Origin: Mytilus trossulus
Taxonomy: Eukaryota; Mollusca; Bivalvia; Mytilida; Mytilidae
DNA: 64,000 nucleotides
Reading direction: 5' to 3'
Assembly: GCF_036588685.1 (NCBI RefSeq)
Contig: NC_086386.1
Coordinates: forward strand, 19,054,931 to 19,118,930
Below the pieces are notes generated by a model, which saw nothing but the letters and a program-made list of their open reading frames with translations, did not search any database and had not been told where the DNA came from. Positions within the stretch are counted from its first letter, which is position 1. Each line of letters begins with the position of its first letter. This document shows, in pieces, positions 35,125-46,089 of the stretch. The position numbers and the translations under genes are program-made.

Positions 35125-36689
35125 ATTTAACTTCTAACAACCAGTCCATACAGCAAACCGGATATTCATTTATTTTTATATATTTGTTTGTATACCTATG
35201 ATTGCATCTTTATCTTCTTCTAAATATTACAAGGGACAAAGTTACAGATTGTAATGATAACTGATTGTTTGAAATACGTATCAATCTAATGATGTTATAT
35301 ATGTCTAATAATGATGGGGTGTTAGACCGCTTACCAATCTATTTTCCTTCGCAATACTTTTAATATTTCAAGGCGAGGCCTGTAATTAAGTTGATGTCGT
35401 TGGTAGCTGTTTACCATATTTGCTTTTCATTTATTGTTAACTATAAATCAGGCCCTTGGTTTTCCCCTTTGAATTTTTAACATTTTGTCATTAATTAAGA
35501 TGACTTGTGTTCATAGTTCAGATTGGACGTTGACTTATCGCTGTTTGTAATTTGTCATTTCGTCTCGGAACGACATGTTTTAATCATTCCGTTTCGTTAT
35601 AAAAATATGTGGTGAGTTTATACATCTGCTCAGTTATCTAGTTAACATTGTCGAATGTTGCTATTGTCATCGTTTGTCGTCATTTCGTTTTCTTTCCTAT
35701 TTAATATTCTATTAAGCATTCTTTGCTACAAGTTAGCTTTCAATATGGTTCTGCATATCAACCATAGAGATTTTACGCAAAGATAACATGGGAATACAAA
35801 TTCAATACAAAAATCTTTTGTTTGATACACTGCCAATGATCTTGATTGTTATTGATCAAATATTTAACTTCGCATATATAAAATAATTTTGAAAAATCAA
35901 ATTTTAGAGCCGCAGTGGTGGATTCAGGAGGAGGGTTCCGGGGGTAGAAACCCCCCTTTTTGGCCGATCAATGCATTTGAATGGGGACATATGGTTGGCA
36001 ACCCCCTTTTTAAAATGGCTGGATCCGCCTCTGAGCAGCCTATACGATATGTGTTTTTTGTATTGTTTCACGGTTGCCTTAAAATTGCATCAGCATCATT
36101 GGAACTTTGGTGGATATTTGTCGCATTGGTAATCATGCCAAATTATTTTCTATTTATTCAATCTGACAATCTGTGCAATCTGTGTAAACTGTTTGCTGTA
36201 CATGGTCTTGGGTAGATGATATATCTATTAGAATTGAGAACGTCACCGGGGAATGTGTCAAATTAAATTTATTTCTATTCCGTTATATTTGGAATTTCCC
36301 TATTCTATTTCTATCTTTAGACTTGTGGTACAAGTTTGGCTAGTATGTAAATCAGAAGTGGTCTGATGTTACTGTTGTTTTCTGCACGAATATTTCGAGG
36401 GCGGTAGTACGGGTGGGGTTTTATATGCATATATAAGTCCTGATTACGTTTGGTTATTATCGATGTGCTCGAGTAACTTTGATAGACGAAGTGAACGTCA
36501 AGCTCTGCATAATATATTACAGTTATGTTTGTATTGATATGTATTTAGAGGACATTGTGAATGTATATAGATGGAATTGTGGTATATTTTTGTAATTTGT
36601 AAAATGTTTACAAGATATTAAATGTTGTTTCGCTGAGAAATAAGAAAGTTACTGCAAGCAAACAAACCTAAATTATGACTTGTCTCTTA
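35125..36689. other. Upstream region of SLC5, no gene seen
   Basis: The ATG of SLC5 is at 35124-35122, so the promoter should lie here, but no clear TATA box or initiator can be assigned. A GC-richer block at 35915-36030 (CAGTGGTGGATTCAGGAGG, GAAACCCCCC, GGCTGGATCCGCCTCTG) is probably a small dispersed repeat. Confidence 0.5.
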
Positions 36690-36741
36690 TTTAGCAGGGC
36701 CGTAACTACATTGAGGCAAATGAGGAAAATGCCTCATGTTT

Positions 36742-36748
<7 letters not shown>

Positions 36749-36776
<28 letters not shown>
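36749..36776. repeat. Poly-A run
   Basis: 28 consecutive A inside the hAT-like element. It could mark a nested retroposed sequence, but no retroelement body was recognised upstream. Confidence 0.9.
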
Positions 36777-36777
<1 letters not shown>

Positions 36778-37167
36778 ATTGTCTTCATATCAAATTGTTT
36801 CTACGGAAAGTGTCTTGCAAGAAGCAAGTTCTCTTCACTCTCTGGTGTCGCCCCTGCATGTTTTACATAATCCATGTTTCTATTTTACTTTTGGTTTTGA
36901 GAGTTGATGGTCTTTTGTTTTTACTTCTGTGTCCCGGATTTGTCTTTTGTTCATTTATTGTCCTACTTAATGACTAGTGTTGATTTTCATTTGTAAACGT
37001 GTCACACTGTGTAATGTTGCATGATCACCGAGGTCCAGGCATTATGCGAGAACATATTTTCAGAATATACGATGCTACTGGACACAGAAAAAAATGGTCG
37101 TTTCTACATGGAGAATCAATTGAACTTGATATCAAAGAATACAAAACTGCCTTTTTTGTATATGAAA

Positions 37168-37486
37168 CCACAGGCGCTTGGGTATATGATAAAGATTTTT
37201 TTTTAATTTTTTGTTGTTGATTAAAATATTCAATTTTCTATATTTATAATACATATCTATCACTTCTGTGCATGTCTCACCTAGTTCCGAGTGATTAAAA
37301 CGACTCGGAGAAAATACCCAATTTTTCTTGGTAAGGATTGTAAAATTGGGTATTTTCTCTGAGTCGTTTAAATCACTCGAAACTAGGTGAGATATGCACA
37401 GAAGTGATAGATATGTATTATAAATATAGAAAATTGAAAAAAAAAATAAAAAAAAATATCTGTATCATATACCTAAGCGCCTGTGG
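37168..37486. repeat. Large near-perfect hairpin, arms about 150 bases
   Basis: The left arm (about 37168-37326) starts CCACAGGCGCTTGGGTATATG and includes ATACATATCTATCACTTCTG, TCTCACCTAGTTCCGAGTG and GAGAAAATACCCAATTTT. The right arm (37342-37486) is its reverse complement, with a few differences and one ~15-base indel. The loop is about 15 bases. Likely a foldback MITE nested in the hAT-like element. Confidence 0.9.
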
Positions 37487-38262
37487 ATAAAACTAGATAT
37501 GTGACATGGTTTAAATTAAAGTAAGTCCACCAATTTCCTGGTATCAAATTATTTTTGGAAAAAAACATCAATGTATTGCCATATAACCTTTTACATCAAG
37601 GGTTAAATTTGCATTAAGTCGGGTTCAGACCCTTTAACAGAAATAAAGGAATATGCAGTACACGTGCACGGGAGCTAATCGCACACTATGTCAATGTATT
37701 GGGAGAAAAAAATGATCAATGGTCAAAGTTTTTATTCCTGTTCTTCATCTTGATAGTTGCTGGAGGGTCTTCAATAATGAAAGAATCATAAATACCGTAA
37801 AACAAAGTCAATATGGTCCCTATAGTGTAGACTTAAGCAGTACTAGTACTTAAAGTATATTACCGACTCAGACTGCACTGTCACTATATCTAAATCTAGT
37901 CATAAAAAAATCACAAGTCAGTACAATACAAGACCAGAACAGATAGACAGATCCGGTATTAATGATTATGAGAATTACGATTTTTGCATTATCCTACAAA
38001 TCGGTCTTTTAATGTTTTCCCTAAAACCTTAAAGTCTTAAATAACAATGAAGATATGTTTTTTTTAGACCAGAATATTGTCGAAAAAATAGCTAAAAATT
38101 ATTTGCGTTTCTATGTAAGAAAGAGTCCGGGAAACGCTCAGAATGCACGATTTTGTGTTATTTTTCTCAGAGCTTCTGGGGGCCTTGAGCGCCGGCCCCC
38201 AGACCCCTCGCCAAATATAGTTTGCCTCACTATTAAAAGAGGCTAGTTACGGCCCTGTTTAG

Positions 38263-39395
38263 CCATGTATTTAGTATAGAAATGTTTTAAATTCGGACGA
38301 ATTCATGAGGGAGAATTTAAAGAGACAACAACTCAACCGAAGAGCAGAAAACAGCCAAAGGCCAACACCGGATTTTCAATACGAGAATTCTGCGCCCGAA
38401 GCGGGTTTTAGCTGACCCTTAATAGCCCATATGCTATCAGTCAAAATAAAACAAATGTATTTACTTTTCTACATTGGTCAGAGGTATAGGGGAGGGTTGA
38501 GATCTCACAAACATGTTTAACCCCGCCGCATTTTTGCACCTATCCCAAGTCAGGAGCCGCTGGCCTTTGTTAGTCTTGTATCATTTTAATTTTAGTTTAT
38601 TGTGTACAATTTGGAAATTAGTATGGCGTTCATTATCACTGAACTAGTATATATTTGTTTAGGGGCCAGCTGAAGGACGCCTCCGGGTGCGGGAATTTCT
38701 CGCTACATTAAAACCTGTTGATGACCTTCTGCTGTTGTTTTTTTTTTACTTGGTCGGGTTGTTGTCTCTTTGACACATTCCCCATTTCCATTCTCAATTT
38801 TATTATGGTGTTATATACATGATTAGTTGTAATTGATTTTGAACTAGTTTTTAGTAAGCGCAAGTGCTCTCAGATCTGTTATTCTATTTTTGTTAGTTGC
38901 AATTCTTATTTGAAATTATCTGACGAGTTCAGACTTTTCAACAGATTTTTATGTATAGATGTAGTGAGCCCCAAAAAACTTTAAACCCTACCACATTTTG
39001 GATGTGCCTATATTCGATAGTTGCCTTTTTTTCGTTTACTGTTTTGTACATAAATTAGACCGTTAGTTTTCCTGTTTCATCTCGGGGCTTTTATAGCTTG
39101 CTACATGCATTATGGATTTGCTCATTAATGAAGATCGTACCACAACTTCTTATTATTATACCATAAACATCTAGGACTATTACACTATTAGATTAATAGT
39201 CCCATTCAACATTAATCATTTGTGAATCTTTTTTTAATTTCTTTTAAGTAAAATCACTGAAATTCAGATATTTTTAGATATGCTCGATTTTCATTGTGAA
39301 AAGGTGTTTTATTTGGTCAGTGGCAACATGTTAAGTCAGGCTTTCAATATCCGAGATGATAGCTTCAAGTTTGAATTGGCTTGAATGAGGAATGT
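38263..39395. other. Repeat-rich spacer with an inverted repeat pair
   Basis: The block 38310-38410 (AGAGACAACAACTCAACCGA, GCAGAAAACAGCC) recurs in reverse complement at 38655-38800 (GGTCGGGTTGTTGTCTC, CATTCCCCATTTCCATTCTC). Between them lies the GGTATAGGGGAGGGTTGAG / CCCAAGTCAGGAG repeat. An R1 fragment is at 39058-39150. No gene. The 3' end of the Mab-21 gene transcript should fall in its right-hand part. Confidence 0.6.
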
Positions 39396-41552
39396 TTAAT
39401 TGTCTTTACTGTGTTGAAGTTTTGTTTTGCAGAACGCAATATTATCCTTAACCAGTCGAACAGACCCGTCACAAGTTTCCATTGCCATCTCAAAAGCTGT
39501 ACATGCCGCTTGCCAGTCCTCAACTAGAATATTTGTATAACCAAGAAGTGAAAACGATGAAGACTCGTTGATAAGATGACAATGCCGGCTGAAGTACTGC
39601 AATATTTTATGATATACTTCCGGGTCAGCTGAAGTAAGGTCATCCTTTATAATACATTTTACTAGAAGATAATATGCCACGGAAAGAGAATTAACTGACA
39701 ACTTGCCGTGGACGTTGGCTTCCTTTTGAAGCGTTTGGTCAAGCACGGTAATTTCTTTCTTATAAAAGCAATGTGTACTTCTAGGGTGTTTCAATTCTTC
39801 AGCGATGAAACGGTCAAGTTTTTCTGCCGCCTCGTCAAACCGACCCTGTCGAATTAAAAGACAGCTAAAGTCTACAGCTGTAGCAGAATATATATCTTCA
39901 ACGTCCACCACGGTATTAAAAAGCGTTTCGGCTTGAACAAGTGCTAACATGTGTTCATCAGTATCAGGTTGGTGCTGGTATGCTAACGCATGGAACATGC
40001 AGGCTAAATTTCCCCTTAGCAATAAAACATCTGGATGTTCATCGGAAAATTTCAAAACTTCTTCCAAAAGATTCACTGTCAATTGAATATCAGATACGAA
40101 GTTCATACCAATTGAATCTACAATTTGAGCTACACTGATGGCACCTGGACTGAATTTGTTTATAATAGGATAAACATCAATAATATACAGAACAGCTTCT
40201 TCAGGCTTTCGTTCAATGACTAAAACGTACACCATTTTAAATAAAGCCGATAAAAACCCGGCTGTTACAGATTGTTGAAGGTTGCGATGGACGAGGAAAT
40301 CTACGGCGTCTTCTAATACTGGAGACACAAGCTCTCTAAATGGGGTAGACAAACTTTGTAAGCCCATCACTTTACTGTCCGTAAACTGTAAAACAGGATG
40401 TAATGGGTTCTCGCGTATGGATTTCAATACATCAAGAACTTCTTTTGCTTGTTCCTCGGTAAAATGGTCAATAAGATTATTTTCTGATATGAAGAAGTTA
40501 GGTAACGTTTTTCTATTCAAACATTCGACAAGCATGTCTATCATAAATAAAAGACATCCACCACAGTTCTCAACCCACGCATTTATTGGAAGTTTCTCGC
40601 AGGAGTGCAGAAACACTGTTTTCAAATGATAAGACGACAACAGGTCTAATTTTTTCAATGTCTGAAAATGAATTATTTTCAGGAAAACATAGCACTGCCT
40701 TTGTTCGTCAGTTATGATCTTCTGAGCTAAATATCTTTCTGTCACAGCAAACGATATTCTCCATTCTAAATCTGGAAGTTCACTTTTCCTGTGTGGTACT
40801 GCTACTACATGAACGCCCAACTCCACCACTTGGTTAATTGTTTTATTGTCCAACCAATCCCCCCTTTCCTGTCGATCAATCCATAATTTTGCACAATCTG
40901 GCCATTTATTGCAAGGCAAAGCATAAACATAATCATGAGAATGAAGTTCAGACATTTTATCTGTTTTTATTTGTTTCATAATGTCCTGCCATGCAGAAGC
41001 TGTCGGAACAGGGGTTGAAATCGCAGGACCATGTGGCTCCAGATCTGCCGGAAGTGATGCTAATATTTTTGACCTCATTTTCGATCCACTCAAGTAAAAT
41101 TTGTTTTCTTTGTCCAAAAATACGAATGAATCATCGTCTTCTTTCGGCTTAGTTACTTCTATACGGGCATATCCAGGATGAATGTCATGTACAACCAAAC
41201 GGAGTTTTTGAATTTCTTCTGATCCATCTACAGAAATCAACATGGCAGGTATCTCGAGTAAAATGTCGGCATCAGCGTGAGTTTCAACCTTGAACGGATT
41301 TGACCTTAACATGACATCAGGGATATTGTAACCTTCTGCTACACTCCCAACCAAAATCAGCTTAAAGAATTCTTTGTCAACATCGGGGTCTCCATCTACA
41401 ACATTTTTGAAATATTCAAGTTGGCGCTCAGTTCTTTTTCGACCAACCAGACGCTTTGGTAACAAAAAGTTGATGATAAAAGACAGATGTGGCATAGGTA
41501 GATTCGACTTGGGATCGACTATATCGTTCTGGAATGAAACTTGAGTGTCCAT
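39396..41552 (-). CDS. Mab-21 domain protein, cGAS-like receptor family, with helical-repeat C-terminus
   Basis: An intact single coding exon of 718 aa. The ATG at 41552 directly follows a TTTTTTCAG acceptor, so a 5' non-coding exon is expected. Residues 30-400 are a nucleotidyltransferase/Mab-21 domain: GS at 69-70 in LVGSVAEGYNIPD, a D-x-D metal pair at 94-96 (HADADILLE), an acidic residue at 132 after PGYAR as a possible third ligand, WRISF at 264-268 and SSYHLKTVFLHSCEKLP around 306-322. This matches cGAS-like receptors, which sense foreign nucleic acid and make cyclic dinucleotide messengers. The last ~270 residues look like TPR-type helical pairs (PEEAVLYIIDVYP, GRFDEAAEKLDRFI). Activity and ligand are unknown; the preserved metal pair argues for catalysis. 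Confidence 0.85.
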   Translation of the reverse strand: MDTQVSFQNDIVDPKSNLPMPHLSFIINFLLPKRLVGRKRTERQLEYFKNVVDGDPDVDKEFFKLILVGSVAEGYNIPDVMLRSNPFKVETHADADILLEIPAMLISVDGSEEIQKLRLVVHDIHPGYARIEVTKPKEDDDSFVFLDKENKFYLSGSKMRSKILASLPADLEPHGPAISTPVPTASAWQDIMKQIKTDKMSELHSHDYVYALPCNKWPDCAKLWIDRQERGDWLDNKTINQVVELGVHVVAVPHRKSELPDLEWRISFAVTERYLAQKIITDEQRQCYVFLKIIHFQTLKKLDLLSSYHLKTVFLHSCEKLPINAWVENCGGCLLFMIDMLVECLNRKTLPNFFISENNLIDHFTEEQAKEVLDVLKSIRENPLHPVLQFTDSKVMGLQSLSTPFRELVSPVLEDAVDFLVHRNLQQSVTAGFLSALFKMVYVLVIERKPEEAVLYIIDVYPIINKFSPGAISVAQIVDSIGMNFVSDIQLTVNLLEEVLKFSDEHPDVLLLRGNLACMFHALAYQHQPDTDEHMLALVQAETLFNTVVDVEDIYSATAVDFSCLLIRQGRFDEAAEKLDRFIAEELKHPRSTHCFYKKEITVLDQTLQKEANVHGKLSVNSLSVAYYLLVKCIIKDDLTSADPEVYHKILQYFSRHCHLINESSSFSLLGYTNILVEDWQAACTAFEMAMETCDGSVRLVKDNIAFCKTKLQHSKDN

Positions 41553-42127
41553 CTGAAAAAAAAAGTAAAGATACAATGATTTTATAATTTATTCTCTTCA
41601 CCGAGTACTAAATAAAATAAAGAAGCAACCTTTCAAATATTTGTAAATTATGTTCTATCATTTGAATTTTAATTTAATATTGATTGTTAAAGTCGGAAGT
41701 ATCATGGTTATTCTAGATACCGTTTATTGTACATATGGATTCTGTGTTTTTCTATGTATTGTTTATTTCCTTTAGAAAGTCAGAGATTTAAGATATTTCA
41801 TTTATATATTAACTACGTTTTTTAACATATGAAAACTATTAAAGGAATCTTGTGCAATTTGATTGGTTGATTAATTGTTGTTTTTTACTTAAAGACCAGT
41901 GGCAAATATTACATGTTCTCAATGGACTGTGCCATATCATTAAAAATGAATAACTGATTGACCAGGAAGTGCAAGAATGAGTAAGCTTTAGCTAATATAG
42001 TGTCTAAAGTACTCAAATCATAAATAAATGAAAGGAACCATCACAATCGAAACTATATTTAGTTAATTTTGTCGTTGGATTGTCTTTTCCTTGTTTTATG
42101 TTCATACTATGATTATGCAAACCTGGA

Positions 42128-42260
42128 TAGTGCACACAGGTACTTGTTTCTATCCATGGGAAGATCCACTGTCAATACGTTCGCAGTAGGTCTTCCCATA
42201 GATAGAAACAAGTACGTGCATAGTTGATCTTCCCTTGGATAGAAACAAGTGCCTGAGATA
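42128..42260. repeat. Three-arm inverted repeat of CTTGTTTCTATCCATGGGAAG
   Basis: One forward copy (about 42131-42166) is followed by two reverse copies (42190-42220 and 42226-42252, containing TCTTCCCATAGATAGAAAC and TCTTCCCTTGGATAGAAAC). It can form alternative hairpins. Confidence 0.8.
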
Positions 42261-43541
42261 GTGTATTTGATAAATTAAAAAACTTTCACTTTCAGTTTAA
42301 AGTTAAATGTTGGTGCAAATTAATAACCTTTTAAAAAGGTTTGTATTTGTGTTTTAAAAATGCTTATTTGCTTTGAAAAATATTTACCTTTCATGTTACA
42401 AAATCACAAAAAAATATAAACTAGCCTTTCTTTTCCACCATAACTGGTTACACAGTTGCTATAAATAGAAATGGGAATTTCCGTTTAAAATTTTAAATGC
42501 AGTCCGGAGTGAATCATATAATCCGGTAGTTAGGTAAGTGAACTAACATTTAAAATTTGTATATGCTGTGGTATTATTGATATCTTTGAAATGTTTATCA
42601 TCTTTTTGTGTTACTTTCTACAAAATTTCACCATATTCTTAAAAATTGTAAAGCTTTTGTTGCTGGATTTTCATATGACGAGTAGTCTTTTGTTAAGTTT
42701 GCATCATTGCCATTTTGTATAGTGTGTTGTTTTGTTACCTTTTCTGACATCGGATTCAGACTTTTTCTAAGACTTTTACTATGCGTACTTTCTATATTGG
42801 CTAGAGGTATAGGGGAGGGTTGATGTCTCACTAAACATGTTGAACCCCGTCGCATGTTTGCGCCTGTCCCAAGTCATGATTCTTTTACCTTTGTTTGTCT
42901 TGCATGTTTTTGGTTTTTTTTAATTATTTTGGTTTTAATTATGTTATATTTGTTTTGTTGTAATTTAGGATTACATCCATTTTCATGTGACTGATGAACT
43001 AGTACACGGGCCAGCTGAAGTCCGACTGCAGCATACTGATTTATTACATCCCTATGAGTATCAGATTCTACAGAACAAATTCTGTAGTATTTCATTATTC
43101 ATTTTCGTGTAGGTTGTTTTATAAAATTAACTTTTAGTTCTAGCTGTTAAGGGCATGCAAAAAAAAATTTCATAATGTGTTGGTGGATAATCCAGAAAAA
43201 TGAAAATTTCATGTTCATCTTTATATATAACGATAATATGGCTTAATAAAATTCAAATTGAACCCATTTCAAGTGCTGACATCTAAAATATATATAAACT
43301 TTCATTTAAATTGACATACCTTTTGTTTTGTTGCTCGCAGCTTAATTGTTTAAATGCAAATTCACCTTTCACTTTGGATGCTTGTGTAGGAAGTCCATGC
43401 ATTATATAAGCCCGGGGATGACTTGTAGGTAAAAGCTGACTCGACATATTATAATATTTATATAGTATATATAGGCGTATCAAAAATATTTAAATGAGGA
43501 ATCATCTGTTTATATTCGTTATACCTCAAGTCAATTTCTTT

Positions 43542-43566
43542 AAAAAAAAAAAAAAAAAAAAAAAAA
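43542..43566. repeat. Poly-A run
   Basis: 25 consecutive A about 175 bases left of the Polinton-like element. Confidence 0.9.
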
Positions 43567-43731
43567 CAGTAGGGAACAAAAACGCAACCGACCCTGATAG
43601 ACTAAACTTAATATGAAATGTGTTGCAAATTTTAACATCAAGATTACTATTGTTAAAAAATATTGTCTAGGAAACTTCATATAAAAAAAATGCTTATTAT
43701 TCTGAACCAAACGGTGATTAATAATATGCAC

Positions 43732-43740
43732 GACATTTCA
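43732..43740 (+). repeat. Left target-site duplication GACATTTCA
   Basis: Nine bases directly before the left terminal inverted repeat, identical to 59978-59986. Confidence 0.85.
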
Positions 43741-45860
43741 ACCAGGCTCAAGCTAGCAGCCACTCGCTAGCAGCCACTTCGCTAGCAGCCAGTTTTCAGA
43801 TATGTCTATGAACCCAAAAGTTGCATAAGATTCAAACGTACTTTAAATGTTTTTATCAATCATATAATCACAAAATAATCTGTTTTTATATAAGAATGAG
43901 CAGCCGACGACACTATTTAATGTTTTTTTTCAAATTAATATGTAATTTCCTGTTCATTACTTAATTCGCTTTTCATATACCAAACAGCGTGCTGCGCTCA
44001 CTTTTAAATAGTGTATGAACAATAGCTATGTACTTATTTAAATGCTGGCAAAATTGTTGTTACATGACATCGACTTTTCGATAAGAAATCAATTTTGTGA
44101 CATTGTAAGAACTAGCTTTCCATAGTCTCGGCATCCTGTCAAGTAGTTCCTAAAAAATATCAATAGTTTTGCATTACAAGAATAGAAAATTGCACTCGTG
44201 TTTTGCTATTTTTTTGTCAGACAAATTTGTTTTGACAAAAGATTCTTCTTCTGAACAAGCGGTCACAGTTGATTATACGAAAGGTTTATTTGTTGTACTT
44301 AATGTATGGTGTGCACGGAAAATAAAAATCAACAATTTATAAAAGAAACCTACCTTTGGACATATGGTGAAATTTTCCCACCTGGACCATTTGACCCATT
44401 GGACCTTAGACCCTTACCTATCATTTGCACCTAGTGGGTAAAAAAGTATTGCCGTAGGGAAATTTTGACAGACTTTTGAAAATTTGGGGTAGGCATAATG
44501 AGCCTTAAGACCTAAGTTCGGACCTATGGTGAAGACAAACTATGAGTTGTCCCACCTGGACCTTTTGGCCCATTGGAACCTAGCCCATTACCTGCCATTT
44601 CCACCTAGTGGCTGAAAAAGTATTGCCGTAGGGAATTTTTTACACTCTTTTAAAAATTGGGGTACGGCATTTTTTTTAAATCTAACTTTGGACCCATGGT
44701 GAGGACAAACCATGAGTTGTCCCACCTGGACCTTTTGACCCATTGGACCTTAGACCCTTACCTATCATTTGCACCTAGTGGGTAAAAAAGTATTGCCGTA
44801 GGGAAATTTTGACAGACTTTTGAAAATTTGGGGTAGGCATAATGAGCCTTAAGACCTAAGTTCGGACCTATGGTGAAGACAAACTATGAGTTGTCCCACC
44901 TGGACCTTTTGGCCCATTGAAACCAAGCCCATTACCTACCATTTCCAACTAGTGGCTGAACAAGTATTGCCGTAGGGAATTTTTTACACTCTTTTAAAAA
45001 TTGGGGTACGGCATTTTTAAAAAATCTAACTTTGGACCCATGGTGAGGACAAACCATGAGTTGTCCCACCTGGACCTTTTGACCCATTGGACCTTAGACC
45101 CTAACCTATCATTTGCACCTAGTGGGTAAAAAAGTATTGCCGTAGGGAAATTTTGACAGACTTTTGAAAATTTGGGGTAGGCATAATGAGCCTTAAGACC
45201 TAAGTTCGGACCTATGGTGAAGACAAACTATGAGTTGTCCCACCTGGACCTTTTGGCCCATTGGAACCTAGCCCATTACCTTCCATTTCCACCTAGTGGC
45301 TGAAAAAGTATTGCAGTAGGGAATTTTGTACACTCTTTAAAAAATTGGAGTACGGCATTTTTTAAAAATCTAACTTTGGACCCATGGTGAGGACAAACCA
45401 TGAGTTGTCCCACCTGGACCTTTTGACCCATTGGACCTTAGACCCTTACCTATCATTTGCACCTAGTGGGTAAAAAAGTATTGCCGTAGGGAAATTTTGA
45501 CAGACTTTTGAAAATTTGGGGTAGGCATAATGAGCCTTAAGACCTAAGTTCGGACCTATGGTGAAGACAAACTATGAGTTGTCCCACCTGGACCTTTTGG
45601 CCCATTGGACCCTAGTCCATTACTTACCATTTCCACTTAGTGGCTAAAAAAGTATTGCCGTAGGGAATTTACACCCTTTTAAAAATTTGGGTAAGGCATT
45701 TTTTTTTATATCTAACTTTGGACCCATGCTTAAAACACACCATGAGATGTCCCATCTGGACCTTTTTGGCCCATTTTACCATAACATATCATTTGCTTCT
45801 AGTGAATACAAAAAGTATTGCCGTAGGGAATTTTGACAGCTTTTTTAAGATTAGGGTAGG
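43741..45860 (+). repeat. Left terminal inverted repeat with satellite array
   Basis: The outer 600 bases are unique to the ends, opening with three GCTAGCAGCCA units. From about 44341 it is an array of nine monomers. CCCACCTGGACC (or close) starts at 44377, 44551, 44721, 44895, 45065, 45239, 45409, 45583 and 45751, spaced alternately 174 and 170 bases until the last (168). Two monomer types alternate, giving a 344-base dimer. Nearly every monomer contains ATTGCCGTAGGGAA. Confidence 0.9.
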
Positions 45861-46089
45861 CATTTTAGTCCACCGTCTGGACAAGGATACCAATCGAACT
45901 TTGCAAATTGAAAGCTATAGTATGAAAAATCCGGGCGAACTGGGTATGATTACCACGACTTTCACGGACGGTAGGATTCACAGGGTTAAGATATGATTTT
46001 TAGGACCGAAAAAATTGTGTCTAATAAATTGAATTAGGGACGGTGGTTGGGGTAACCTAAATTGATCTTTTTTATTGTTGGGATGAAGA
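45861..46089 (+). other. Short coding-like remnant inside the left end
   Basis: An open stretch from about 45875 to 45994 (TNRTLQIESYSM and GMITTTFTDGRIHRVKI) runs out of the satellite and ends at TGA. It has the composition of the interior genes, but I do not recognise it. It may be the leftover end of an unidentified first gene. Confidence 0.4.

Larger units (their letters stand above)
36695..38257. mobile_element. 1.56-kb hAT-like element, non-autonomous
   Basis: The termini are CAGGGCCGTAACTA (36695-36708) and its exact complement TAGTTACGGCCCTG (38244-38257). They are flanked by the direct duplication TTTAG (36690-36694 and 38258-38262). The CAGGG end resembles hAT elements, but hAT duplications are usually 8 bp. 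Inside are a poly-A run (36749-36776), a large hairpin (37168-37486) and no recognisable transposase. Confidence 0.7.
41553..43731. other. Upstream region of the Mab-21 gene
   Basis: Intron and spacer with no coding exon recognised. It includes the hairpin group at 42128-42260, a GGTATAGGGGAGGGTTGATG repeat at 42800-42890 and a poly-A run at 43542-43566. Confidence 0.5.

Noticed and set aside
36675..36977. 100-codon open frame spanning a lysine run
   Set aside because: The lysines come from the 28-base poly-A run and the rest has no similarity to known proteins.
44341..45860. CRISPR-like array in the terminal repeats
   Set aside because: Monomers of ~172 bases repeat along their whole length with no short-repeat/unique-spacer pattern; this is a satellite array in a eukaryotic transposon.
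45718..45996. 92-codon plus-strand open frame at the inner left terminus
   Set aside because: The first half is translated satellite DNA; only the last ~40 codons look coding, and they are listed separately as a remnant.
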